Source: Paenibacillus vini (GTDB taxonomy: Bacteria > Bacillota > Bacilli > Paenibacillales > Paenibacillaceae). From it: 64,000 nt of DNA. The notes under the pieces are model-generated. The model did not search any database and had not been told where the DNA came from. It saw nothing but the letters and a program-made list of their open reading frames with translations. The stretch lies in contig NZ_BOSL01000004.1 of NCBI RefSeq assembly GCF_018403325.1, positions 62,001 through 126,000 on the forward strand, read 5' to 3'. The translations under genes were made by a program, and so were the position numbers. Position 1 is the first letter of the stretch. The number at the start of each line of letters is the position of its first letter. This document shows positions 18,676-27,046 of this stretch, piece by piece.

Positions 18676-18837
18676 CTGTATAAGGTTCTTTCCGAGTTTC
18701 ACTATACCTTAGCGGAGACATGTCATGTTATAATTGAAATTGTAATATTTTGTCGATTTTAGTTGAATAGATTGTGATTTGTGTGAGTAAAATGGGAACC
18801 GGTTCGAACATAGAGAGTAGCAGGGAGGAATGAACGA

Positions 18838-18912
18838 GTGTCCTATTTTGATTTAAGGCTTCCAGGCACAGCGATTCAATTTCATCAGGAGCTACGTGAT
18901 GCAACATGCTGA
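18838..18912 (+). CDS. 24-codon leader ORF overlapping a SARP regulator
   Basis: A GTG start with GGGAGG 9 nt upstream opens a 24-codon frame that ends in Cys-TGA. Its stop overlaps the regulator start as ATGCTGA (7 nt). A second frame of exactly the same length, with the same 7-nt overlap and 11 of 24 identical residues (M1, S2, F4, L8, A12, Q14, F15, Q17, E18, D21, C24), precedes the paralogous regulator at 29258. That conservation argues for real translation. The peptide has no signal sequence. It may serve translational coupling, attenuation or act as a small interaction partner; function is unknown. Confidence 0.6.
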   Translation: MSYFDLRLPGTAIQFHQELRDATC

Positions 18913-20138
18913 GGGTTATATTGCTGGATGATGAAAGACCCGCGTTGAAGGTGCTGAGTAAATTAATCGAGGAACATCATGCTGTACAGGTGGTCGGAAC
19001 ATACACAGACCCATTGGAAATGTTTAACGAGGTAAGCAGGCTGATGCCCGATCTCGTCTTTCTGGATATTGAGATGCCGGAGATGAACGGGTTACAAATG
19101 GCTGCCCGATTGCGGGAGCTGCGCGAGGACATCGAGATTATTTTTGTTACCGCCTATCCTCAGTATGCCTTGGATGCTTTCCGCGTAAGCGCGATTGACT
19201 ACTTGGTAAAGCCGGTGGAGCCGGATATGCTGCATCGTACGCTAGAGAGAGTATTGAAGAGAAAAGGAACATCAACACCTCCTGCAGCGATTGAAACGGA
19301 ACCCCGGATTGTTTGCTTTGGAGGGTTTGAAATATACGAAGGGGAACAGACGGAGCCCGTTCGTTTTCCTACCGTTAAGGCGGAAGAGCTGTTTGCCTAT
19401 TTCCTGATCCACCGGAATACGATGATTTCCAAATGGACGCTGTGCGACAGTCTATGGCCGGAGGTTGCATCTACGGATAAAGTCGAACATAAATTGCATG
19501 TGAACATGCATCGGATGAAGAAAACACTGCGAGACAGCGGAATCAAAGTGCGGATGTCCTCCCAGAAGGGTTTCTACCGAATGGATTGCGGCGAGATTTG
19601 CGATTACGTATTGTTTGAGCAAGCAGTGACCAATATGGCGGATGTAAAAAAAGAGACTACCATAGCCTTAACCACAGCGTTTGATCTGTATAAAGGACAG
19701 CTCTTCGCAAATAGGGACTACGCCTGGTGCGAGGCGGAACGTGAGAGAATGTCCCGATATTTTGCCGGCCTCGCCAAGGAAATAGCCAAACGGCATTTGG
19801 AAAACGATCAACACCGGCAGTCGGCCGAAGTCCTTCTTACTTTGCTCAGCCATGTCCCTTTGGATGAAGAGGCTCATGAACTCCTTTTACGGACATATAA
19901 GATTTTACAAGATCGAACAGCGTTCCTATTCCATTATGAAAAGATGGAGAAAGCATTTATGGAGGAGCTGGGGGCAGAGCCTCCGGAATTTTTAAAGCAG
20001 ATGCACGCCGATAATATATTCATAGTCGTATCTTCCTTAATTAAGGCACCCAAAGGGTGCCGTTTTTATTTTTTTCAGGGATATTTCCTGCTCATTTTCA
20101 TTCAATTCTCATTTGTGATGTTACTTAATATATGTTAA
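18906..20138 (+). CDS. Response regulator with SARP/BTAD output domain
   Basis: A 410-aa response regulator. An N-terminal receiver domain (about 1-120) has the phospho-acceptor Asp in LVFLDIEMPEMNG, the Thr/Ala in FVTAY and the Lys in YLVKPVE. A winged-helix DNA-binding region of the SARP type (about 140-230, FPTVKAEELFAYFLIHR, SKWTLCDSLWP) and a bacterial transcriptional-activation (BTAD) TPR-like domain (about 240-370) follow. No kinase is adjacent. It is translationally overlapped by the 24-codon ORF at 18838. Compared with its paralogue at 29258 it has an extra 30-40 residue tail, which is hydrophobic and encoded through the terminator at 20045, so the true ancestral end was probably near 20040. 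Confidence 0.82.
   Translation: MLRVILLDDERPALKVLSKLIEEHHAVQVVGTYTDPLEMFNEVSRLMPDLVFLDIEMPEMNGLQMAARLRELREDIEIIFVTAYPQYALDAFRVSAIDYLVKPVEPDMLHRTLERVLKRKGTSTPPAAIETEPRIVCFGGFEIYEGEQTEPVRFPTVKAEELFAYFLIHRNTMISKWTLCDSLWPEVASTDKVEHKLHVNMHRMKKTLRDSGIKVRMSSQKGFYRMDCGEICDYVLFEQAVTNMADVKKETTIALTTAFDLYKGQLFANRDYAWCEAERERMSRYFAGLAKEIAKRHLENDQHRQSAEVLLTLLSHVPLDEEAHELLLRTYKILQDRTAFLFHYEKMEKAFMEELGAEPPEFLKQMHADNIFIVVSSLIKAPKGCRFYFFQGYFLLIFIQFSFVMLLNIC
20045..20070 (+). terminator. Terminator lying inside the regulator reading frame
   Basis: GGCACCC, AAA loop, GGGTGCC (20045-20061), then GTTTTTATTTTTTT. A textbook intrinsic terminator located about 80 nt before the stop codon of the overlapping response-regulator frame; both other frames have stops just before it. 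Confidence 0.85.
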
Positions 20139-20158
20139 GCTACAATTAAGTAACATCA
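20116..20158. repeat. 14-bp perfect inverted repeat before the recombinase gene
   Basis: TGATGTTACTTAAT (20116-20129) and its exact reverse complement (20145-20158) flank a 15-bp spacer. The right arm ends 17 nt before the recombinase start codon. It could be an operator or a recombinase core site. Confidence 0.6.
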
Positions 20159-20175
20159 ATTCGGAGGGGTTATCG

Positions 20176-20739
20176 GTGCAATATGTGAATCCGATTCGAG
20201 ACATGCAGACCATTCAAGCGATGAAGGAGGAGCTGAGAAAGCACTCCATCAGGGACTTGCTGCTGTTTGTACTTGGTATTAATACGGGTTTAAATCTTGT
20301 GGATATGCTGAATCTTACGGTACAGGAAGTATGGGATGGTCAGAGCCCGAGACAGTTTTTGTTTATTAAGGACGAGAAGACAGGGGAGGAGAAGGCCTAT
20401 TACTTAAACAGCAAGATCGGGGATGTTTTAAATGAGTACTTGTCCGGTAAGGATTGGAACGAGGATGATTATTTGTTTAAATCCAAGAAGGATGGAGGCC
20501 CGATTACCCGCCAGCAGGCCTACCGGATTATTAATCATTCCGCAAGGGAGATTGGGATTTCGGAGAATATCGGGACGCATACGCTGAGGAAGACGTTCGG
20601 TTACCATGCGTACCATAGGGGTATTGCCATTTCCATCATCAAATCGATTTTGAATCATCATTCTACGGCAGAGACGCTGAAGTACTTAGGCGTGAATAAA
20701 AGCGAAGGCTTGCCTATCAAAGTAGATGTGGACTTATAA
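20176..20739 (+). CDS. Minimal tyrosine recombinase, atypical active site
   Basis: A 187-aa protein consisting only of the catalytic domain of the phage-integrase family, without an N-terminal arm- or core-binding domain. The HxLR box is THTLRKTF, the second His lies in LNHHS and the nucleophilic Tyr in TLKYLG. The first catalytic Arg, normally in TGLR(I/V)SD, is replaced: the sequence reads TGLNLVDML. Compact single-domain recombinases of this size occur in Bacillales. It starts with GTG after GGAGGGG. With the Arg missing it may bind DNA without normal strand exchange. The inverted repeat at 20116 could be its binding site. Confidence 0.75.
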   Translation: MQYVNPIRDMQTIQAMKEELRKHSIRDLLLFVLGINTGLNLVDMLNLTVQEVWDGQSPRQFLFIKDEKTGEEKAYYLNSKIGDVLNEYLSGKDWNEDDYLFKSKKDGGPITRQQAYRIINHSAREIGISENIGTHTLRKTFGYHAYHRGIAISIIKSILNHHSTAETLKYLGVNKSEGLPIKVDVDL

Positions 20740-20837
20740 ATCGAATGTCATCATCCGCCAATAAAAATAAGAAACTCCCCACATCAATATGTAGAGAGCA
20801 TTGGATAACAGGTACGGAATAGACCTCTAATTTTAAA

Positions 20838-21521
20838 TTAATTATCTGCGTCGTTCAGGTTCATTGTTGTTTGAATATCTACATTCTTCAATTCCGTAAC
20901 AACCCCATCTATAACAAGAACCTGCAGCGTTTCCGCGTCTTTCATAAAGCGAAAGATACCATTATCGAAGTCCGTATCGGCTTCTTTGAAGAAAATACCT
21001 TCATATAGAGTATCTTTATCATGGTTAAAGCTGATCTGATACTGGTCTCCGTCCTGAACTAAATAGGCGCGAACACCCTTTTCATACAGTCCTTCTTCAT
21101 CCCGGATATGACGGGCGACGGAAACGATGTGCAAGTCGACAAAGGGGATGTCGCGCACCAACGAATTGATAATCGACCCCTTCGTAATTTGTTCCCATCG
21201 GCTATGCGCCGTCTGGCCCAAAATGATTTGAGTAACCTGATGTTCTCTGGCTACTTCGGCAATAACCTTGGACACGGGACGGTGTTCGTTATCCTTCATT
21301 ATGAATTGAGCCGTAGGGTGGGAATGGGCAAACTCTTTCCATTTCTCGATATAAAAAGTTTTCTCGGCATCCAATTCATCAAACGGCTTCGGATCAATGG
21401 TCAAGACATAGAGCGGAGCCTGGAGCATATTGGCGATTTTGCAGCCGCGCTTGAGTAATCTTTCTCCGTTCGGCCCATAATAAACGCAGACAAGTATGCT
21501 CTCATTGAACAGATTATCCAT
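20838..21521 (-). CDS. Universal stress / KdpD-like Usp domain protein
   Basis: A 227-aa cytoplasmic protein. Residues 1-140 form a UspA-type alpha/beta domain close to the Usp segment of KdpD (ILVCVYYGPNGERLLKRG, ... VIAEVAREHQVTQIILGQTAHSRW). The nucleotide-binding G-2x-G-9x-G(S/T) motif is present in modified form (GQTAHSRWEQITKGSI). Residues 140-227 are an added beta-rich domain with no known match. It is divergent from mrpA with about 120 nt between starts, suggesting a role in sensing or adjusting cation homeostasis; this is inference from context. Confidence 0.65.
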   Translation of the reverse strand: MDNLFNESILVCVYYGPNGERLLKRGCKIANMLQAPLYVLTIDPKPFDELDAEKTFYIEKWKEFAHSHPTAQFIMKDNEHRPVSKVIAEVAREHQVTQIILGQTAHSRWEQITKGSIINSLVRDIPFVDLHIVSVARHIRDEEGLYEKGVRAYLVQDGDQYQISFNHDKDTLYEGIFFKEADTDFDNGIFRFMKDAETLQVLVIDGVVTELKNVDIQTTMNLNDADN

Positions 21522-21645
21522 TTTAAATCATTCACCTCAAGGTTAATAATGGAGCTTATTTAAACTATGTAAGACTATAGTAGAAGTCACCTCAAGAGTC
21601 AAACGGTATTTAAGAGGATTTGATTGGTTAGCGAGGAGGAGTGCG

Positions 21646-24057
21646 GTGAATACAATATATCTCTTTATTTTTCTGCCGTTTATCTTTGCGTGTATAGTTC
21701 CCTTTTTGTATAAGCATTTGAACCGTCAGGTTCATACAGGCTGGTTCGTGCTAGTCGTCCCATTATCTATCCTGATCTATTTGCTGCGATTTATACCCGC
21801 TGTTTCATCCGGAGAGACTTTTGAATATACGTTCTCCTGGATTCCGTCTTTCGGTATTCATATCACGTCCTATGTCGACGGTCTTGGCCTGCTGTTCGGT
21901 CTGCTGATTTCCGGCGTCGGAGCTCTGGTCATTCTTTATTCTATTTTTTATATGTCCAAGGTACGGGAAGCGCTCCATAACTTCTATATTTACCTGCTGA
22001 TGTTCATGGGAGCCATGCTGGGATTAGTGTTCTCAGATCACATGTTGGCTTTCTACGGGTTCTGGGAACTGACGAGCGTATCTTCCTTCTTATTGATTTC
22101 CTATTGGTATGAGCGGAAAAGCTCCAGGCAAGGCGCCATGAAATCTATGCTGATTACGGTGTTTGGCGGTTTCGGCCTGCTGGCCGGTTTCATCATGCTG
22201 ATGATGATGGCGGACACGTATAGCATTCGGGAATTGATTGCGAATATGGAGGTCATCCAGGGACATTCGCTGTTTATTCCTGCCATGCTATGCATCCTGT
22301 TAGGGGCCTTTACAAAGTCGGCGCAATTTCCATTCAGCATTTGGCTGCCAGATGCGATGGAGGCGCCTACCCCTGTAAGCAGTTATCTCCATTCGGCCAC
22401 AATGGTTAAAGCCGGCATTTATTTGGTGGCAAGAATGACGCCCGTCTTCGGCGGCAGCCCGGTCTGGTTCTGGCTTGTATCCGGCGTCGGGATCATTACG
22501 CTGCTATACGGTTCATTGACCGCTTTGCGGCAGACCGATTTGAAGCCGCTCTTGGCTTACTCGACCATAAGCCAGTTAGGCTTGATCATGAGCCTGCTCG
22601 GGATCGGTTCCCTGGCCGTCTATTTCGGCCCCGGCGAGAGCGGGACCGTGTTTACCGTAGCTACGTTTGCGGCTCTCTTCCATTTGTTTAATCATTCTAC
22701 CTTTAAAGGAAGTCTGTTTATGGTGGTCGGCATCATCGACCATGAGACAGGCCGGCGGGATATCCGCTATTTAGGCGGATTGATGCATGTGATGCCGATC
22801 ACGTTCACGATTGCGCTGGTCGGAGGCCTGTCCATGGCCGGGTTACCGCCGTTCAACGGCTTTCTCAGTAAGGAAATGTTCTTTGCGGCAGTGCTCGATG
22901 TATCCAAAGCAGGCGTATTCGGCCTGAATAGCATAGGTACGCTCTTCCCGATCATTGCCTGGGTTGCCAGCATTCTTACCTTTGTGTATTGCATGATCTT
23001 CGTGTTTAAAACCTTCGGGGGAAAATATCACCCTGAACGCCTGAACCGCAAGGTGCATGAGGCGCCGATCGGCATGCTGATCGCTCCGATGGTGCTTGGC
23101 CTGCTTGTCTTGCTGATCTTCTTCTTCCCGAATGTGCTGGGCAAATATATCCTTACCCCGGCATTAAGCGCAGTTCTGCCTATGATGACCGTCTCTTCTT
23201 ACGATCTGAAGATCAGCGCTTGGCATGGCGTGAACTATGAGCTGCTCATGACGATCGGCGTGATTCTCCTCGGGGGCCTGCTCTATATGGCCAAGAAGCG
23301 TTGGCTCCCTGCGGCCCGTAAATTCCCGCAGAACCTGACGCTCAATCACTTTTTTAATGAAGGCTTATCGGGCGCCGAGCGATGGTCGGCTTCGTTGACC
23401 AACCGGTATATGACGGGTTCGCTGCGACACTACTTGCTCTATATTTTCGTATTCTTCGTCCTGTTATTGATGGGCTCGCTCTTATGGTTCTATGGGCTCC
23501 GCTTTGATTTCTCCAATAACGCGATGATTAGTGTGTTTGATGCCGGGCTGGTGATCTGTATGATCATCTCCGCATTAACGGTGCTATTAGCAGGTAATCG
23601 AATCGTAGCCATTGTTGCCCTTGGGGCGTTAGGCTATATGGTTTCCATGTTCTTTGTGATCTTCCGGGCTCCGGATCTGGCTCTGACCCAGATGGTTGTA
23701 GAGACGGTGACCACGGTACTGTTCTTGCTGTGCTTCTATCACTTGCCGAAGCTGAAGAAAAGCATGGAACGCCTTTCGTTTAAATGGACGAATTTATTCA
23801 TCTCGATCGCGGTCGGCCTGACGGTAACCGTTCTGGGATTGTCCGCGAATGGTCATAAGTTATTCGAGCCGATCACCTCGTTTTTTGAGAATTCATACAA
23901 GCTGGCCGGCGCCAAAAATATTGTAAACGCAATCCTGGTCGATTTCCGCGGCTTCGATACGATGCTGGAAATATCCGTATTAACGATTGCCGGACTAGGT
24001 GTATACGTACTGATTCGTCAACGTTCTAAAAGGGGGAAAGAACATGAAGCAGAATGA
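21646..24057 (+). CDS. mrpA: MrpA, Na+/H+ antiporter subunit A
   Basis: An 803-aa polytopic membrane protein, the large subunit of the Mrp cation/proton antiporter and homologous to NuoL/ND5. It has many membrane segments; the proton-translocation core carries FYGFWELTSVSSFLL, LPDAMEAPTPVSSYLHSATMVKAGIYL and HLFNHSTFKGSLF-type motifs (around residues 135-370). The C-terminal part (about 620-780) contains the MrpA-specific region with MVVETVTTVLFLL. Mrp exports Na+ in exchange for H+ and supports growth at high salt and pH. GTG start after GAGGAGGAG. First gene of mrpABCDEFG, overlapping mrpB by 14 nt. Confidence 0.95.
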   Translation: MNTIYLFIFLPFIFACIVPFLYKHLNRQVHTGWFVLVVPLSILIYLLRFIPAVSSGETFEYTFSWIPSFGIHITSYVDGLGLLFGLLISGVGALVILYSIFYMSKVREALHNFYIYLLMFMGAMLGLVFSDHMLAFYGFWELTSVSSFLLISYWYERKSSRQGAMKSMLITVFGGFGLLAGFIMLMMMADTYSIRELIANMEVIQGHSLFIPAMLCILLGAFTKSAQFPFSIWLPDAMEAPTPVSSYLHSATMVKAGIYLVARMTPVFGGSPVWFWLVSGVGIITLLYGSLTALRQTDLKPLLAYSTISQLGLIMSLLGIGSLAVYFGPGESGTVFTVATFAALFHLFNHSTFKGSLFMVVGIIDHETGRRDIRYLGGLMHVMPITFTIALVGGLSMAGLPPFNGFLSKEMFFAAVLDVSKAGVFGLNSIGTLFPIIAWVASILTFVYCMIFVFKTFGGKYHPERLNRKVHEAPIGMLIAPMVLGLLVLLIFFFPNVLGKYILTPALSAVLPMMTVSSYDLKISAWHGVNYELLMTIGVILLGGLLYMAKKRWLPAARKFPQNLTLNHFFNEGLSGAERWSASLTNRYMTGSLRHYLLYIFVFFVLLLMGSLLWFYGLRFDFSNNAMISVFDAGLVICMIISALTVLLAGNRIVAIVALGALGYMVSMFFVIFRAPDLALTQMVVETVTTVLFLLCFYHLPKLKKSMERLSFKWTNLFISIAVGLTVTVLGLSANGHKLFEPITSFFENSYKLAGAKNIVNAILVDFRGFDTMLEISVLTIAGLGVYVLIRQRSKRGKEHEAE

Positions 24058-24466
24058 TGTCATCTTGCAAAGTGTAACCCGGGTAGCCGTTGTGATCATT
24101 TTGACCTTCTCGTTCTATCTATTCATGAACGGCCATCATCATCCCGGCGGGGGTTTCATTGGCGGGCTAAGCACGGCGGCAGCGATTGTTCTTCTATATC
24201 TTTCTTTTGGCATCGATAAGGTCAGGGAGAATATCCGCATGGATTTCAAGAAACTCGCTGCCATCGGTGTTTTGATTGCCATCGGGACGGGGATGACGTC
24301 CGTCATCTTCGGCAAGCCTTTCTTAACTCAGGCGTTCGACTATTTCAATTTGCCGATTTTCGGAAAAACCGAGCTTGCGTCCGCCTTGATCTTTGATACA
24401 GGGGTTGCCTTGGCGGTTATAGGCACTGCGGTCAATATTATTCTGAGCATAAGTGAGGACCGCTAA
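24044..24466 (+). CDS. mrpB: MrpB, Na+/H+ antiporter subunit B
   Basis: A 140-aa membrane protein with four predicted spans and the typical MrpB motif MNGHHHPGGGFIGGL after the first span. Part of the Mrp antiporter membrane complex. The start lies inside the end of mrpA (GGGGGAAAG site upstream) and the stop is just before mrpC, so translation is coupled. Confidence 0.93.
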   Translation: MKQNDVILQSVTRVAVVIILTFSFYLFMNGHHHPGGGFIGGLSTAAAIVLLYLSFGIDKVRENIRMDFKKLAAIGVLIAIGTGMTSVIFGKPFLTQAFDYFNLPIFGKTELASALIFDTGVALAVIGTAVNIILSISEDR

Positions 24467-24467
24467 T

Positions 24468-24806
24468 ATGGATACCTTAATCGTCATCCTGGTCGGGATC
24501 TTAGTCACTATCGGCACTTATTTGATCTTATCGAGACATCTCTTGCGGATTGTGTTGGGGACATCCATCATCGGCCATGCCGTCAATCTGTTAATCATAA
24601 CTTCCGGCGGGTTGAAGACAGGGGCTGCTCCGCTGCTTGGGGAAAAAATTACGGACTTCACGGATGCTCTTCCCCAAGCCTTGGTGCTGACGGCTATCGT
24701 CATCAACTTTGCCGTGACCGCATTGGTACTGGTTCTGTGCTATCGCGCTTATCAGGGCTTCGGGACCGATGATTTGGAACAGCTAAGGGGGGAGGAGCAT
24801 GAATAA
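24468..24806 (+). CDS. mrpC: MrpC, Na+/H+ antiporter subunit C
   Basis: A 112-aa, three-span NuoK-like subunit. Recognised by GTYLILSRHLLRIVLG and the stretch GHAVNLLIITSGGLK, with the loop ADALPQ-like segment TDALPQALVLTAIVI. The ATG at 24468, one base after the mrpB stop, is preferred over an upstream GTG at 24453. The end overlaps mrpD (ATGAATAA). Confidence 0.92.
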   Translation: MDTLIVILVGILVTIGTYLILSRHLLRIVLGTSIIGHAVNLLIITSGGLKTGAAPLLGEKITDFTDALPQALVLTAIVINFAVTALVLVLCYRAYQGFGTDDLEQLRGEEHE

Positions 24807-26274
24807 CTTATTAATCGCGCCGGTTGTTCTCCCGTTAATCATAGGCATGGTGCTCATAATTTTTCATACCAATATCAAGCTTCAGCGGGTACTAAGCTTA
24901 ATTGCCTTGCTCGCTACGAGTGCCGTTTCTGTTCTATTAATCAATCAGATCCACCAACAAGGGATTCAAACCTTGCAGCTGGGCGGCTGGGAAGCCCCGT
25001 ATGGCATCAGTTTTGTCGGAGACATGTTCAGCGCATTGCTGCTGCTCGCCACGTCCATTGTTGCCGTATGCTGTCTGATCTATGCCTTCACGACGATGGG
25101 CAGGAAGCAGCAGAAGCTTTACTTTTATCCGTTGTTCCTGTTCCTGGTGACGGGGGTCAATGGCTCGTTCTTAACCGGGGATTTATTTAATCTGTACGTC
25201 TTCTTTGAACTGTTCTTGGTGTCTTCTTACGTGTTGATTACCTTTGGCGGCGAGAAGAGACAGCTTCGGGAGTCTCTAAAATATATCTTCACGAACATTA
25301 TTTCATCGGCCTTCTTCCTGATGGGGGTAGCTTATTTATACTCGATCACGGGCACCTTGAACCTTGCCGACTTGTCTCTCAAGATTGCCGAGGTGGGTCA
25401 GGACGGACTTATCACTACCGTTGCCTTTTTATTCTTGATCGTTTTCGCGCTAAAGGCGGGGTTGCTGTTATTCTTCTGGCTTCCGGGCTCCTATAGTGTG
25501 CCTCCGACCGCGATTGCCGCAATCTTTGCCGCATTGCTGACCAAGGTAGGGATTTATGCGATCTTCCGCATGTTTACGCTGATCTTCTATCACGAACCGC
25601 AGATTACCCATTGGTTCATAGGAATATTGGCTGCGCTCACGATGATCTTAGGCGGGCTTGGGGCGATAGGCTTCTGGGATTTAAAAAAGATACTGACCTA
25701 CAATGTCGTCATCAGCGTCGGATTTATTGTGGCAGGTCTGGTCTCCTTAACCTCGGCCGGTATTACAGGATCGATTTATTATTTGATTCACGACATGATC
25801 ATCAAGGCGCTCATCTTCTTGATCGGCGGTACGGTGATTCATTTGACCGGAACCAGCGACTTGAAGGAAATCAGCGGTTTGATCCGGCGGCACCCCGGGC
25901 TGGGCTGGATGTTCTTCCTTGCCGCACTATCGATGGTAGGCATTCCGCCGCTTAGCGGATTCCTCGGTAAAGTCTTCATTACCCGCGGTACGTTTGAGGG
26001 AGGTTACTTTTGGCTTGGGGCCATCGGGCTCGTTGCCAGCTTGTTCATCCTCTACTCTATGATGAAGCTGTTCATGAATGCTTTCTGGGGTGAAATGAAG
26101 CTGAGCGAAGAGGAGGAGCTGGGGACGACGAAAGGCTTGATTCTTCCGATTGTTCTGCTCACCGTCGTCAGCCTCGCCCTCGGGATCGGAGCGGAAGGCA
26201 TTGCGTGCTATGTGACCCAGGCTGCCGAGGAGTTGTTGAATCCGAGTCTCTATATTCAAGCCGTGTTTGACTAA
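24799..26274 (+). CDS. mrpD: MrpD, Na+/H+ antiporter subunit D
   Basis: A 491-aa NuoM/ND4-like polytopic membrane subunit. Conserved features include LYVFFELFLVSSYVLI (around 125), the half-helix LFFWLPGSYSVPPTAIAA (around 225) and the KALIFLIGG segment. It forms one of the proton-conducting parts of Mrp. GGGGAGGAG precedes the ATG; mrpE follows after 14 nt. Confidence 0.95.
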   Translation: MNNLLIAPVVLPLIIGMVLIIFHTNIKLQRVLSLIALLATSAVSVLLINQIHQQGIQTLQLGGWEAPYGISFVGDMFSALLLLATSIVAVCCLIYAFTTMGRKQQKLYFYPLFLFLVTGVNGSFLTGDLFNLYVFFELFLVSSYVLITFGGEKRQLRESLKYIFTNIISSAFFLMGVAYLYSITGTLNLADLSLKIAEVGQDGLITTVAFLFLIVFALKAGLLLFFWLPGSYSVPPTAIAAIFAALLTKVGIYAIFRMFTLIFYHEPQITHWFIGILAALTMILGGLGAIGFWDLKKILTYNVVISVGFIVAGLVSLTSAGITGSIYYLIHDMIIKALIFLIGGTVIHLTGTSDLKEISGLIRRHPGLGWMFFLAALSMVGIPPLSGFLGKVFITRGTFEGGYFWLGAIGLVASLFILYSMMKLFMNAFWGEMKLSEEEELGTTKGLILPIVLLTVVSLALGIGAEGIACYVTQAAEELLNPSLYIQAVFD

Positions 26275-26288
26275 AGGGGGAGAAGGCT

Positions 26289-26768
26289 ATGCCCATTCAG
26301 GTTTTGCTCAATATATTCATCGCGTATTTATGGATGTTTCTCCAGGATGAGACGAGTGTTCTCAACTTCATCAGCGGCTATTTTGTCGGCTTGATTATTT
26401 TATTCTTCATGCGACGGTTTTTTAAGAAGCCGTATTATTTATTTACGTTAGCGGCTGTCGGCAAGCTGTTCGTGATTTTCATCCACGAATTGTTTACTTC
26501 CTCCATTATGGTCATGAAGCATGTGCTTCAGCCCAAGCTGGATGTAAAGCCGGGGATTTTTAAGGTGGAGACCGATTTGGAAGGGGACCTGGAGATTACA
26601 CTGCTGTCCTTGCTGATTTGCTTAACTCCCGGCTCGGTCGTCATGGAGGTATCCTCCGATTCGAAGATGTTGTATATTCATGGCCTGAATATGCCTGACT
26701 CTAAGGAATCTGTCATCAAGTCCAAATCGATTTTCGAAAAAGCAATAAAGGATGTGACAAGAAAATGA
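26289..26768 (+). CDS. mrpE: MrpE, Na+/H+ antiporter subunit E
   Basis: A 159-aa membrane protein with N-terminal spans (1-60) and a soluble C-terminal domain containing LLICLTPGSVVMEVS and ILYIHGLN-like (MLYIHGLNMP), hallmarks of MrpE. The stop overlaps the mrpF start (ATGA). AAAGGGGGAG precedes the ATG. Confidence 0.92.
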   Translation: MPIQVLLNIFIAYLWMFLQDETSVLNFISGYFVGLIILFFMRRFFKKPYYLFTLAAVGKLFVIFIHELFTSSIMVMKHVLQPKLDVKPGIFKVETDLEGDLEITLLSLLICLTPGSVVMEVSSDSKMLYIHGLNMPDSKESVIKSKSIFEKAIKDVTRK

Positions 26769-27046
26769 TATTCGAGACAATCTTGGTTATTGCTTTATGC
26801 TTGCTGGTGCTGGCGATCATGGCTAATCTGTACCGGATCGTGAAAGGGCCGTCCAGTGCGGATCGCGTGCAGGCGCTGGATTCGGTCGGCATCAATATCA
26901 TTGCCAGTATCGCGGTATTCTCCGTCCTTTTTCACACGCATGCTTTCTTTGACCTAATTCTGCTCATCGGAATTTTATCCTTTATAGGGACGACCGCCTT
27001 TGCCAAATTCCTGGAGAGGGGTGTTGTCATTGAGCGGAAGCGGTGA
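26765..27046 (+). CDS. mrpF: MrpF, Na+/H+ antiporter subunit F
   Basis: A 93-aa, three-span subunit with the conserved cytoplasmic loop RIVKGPSSADRVQALDSVG. It overlaps both mrpE and mrpG. Confidence 0.92.
   Translation: MIFETILVIALCLLVLAIMANLYRIVKGPSSADRVQALDSVGINIIASIAVFSVLFHTHAFFDLILLIGILSFIGTTAFAKFLERGVVIERKR

Noticed and set aside
21522-21645. Possible Na+-responsive riboswitch before mrpA
   Set aside because: The 124-bp region is short and I could not see a convincing conserved structure.
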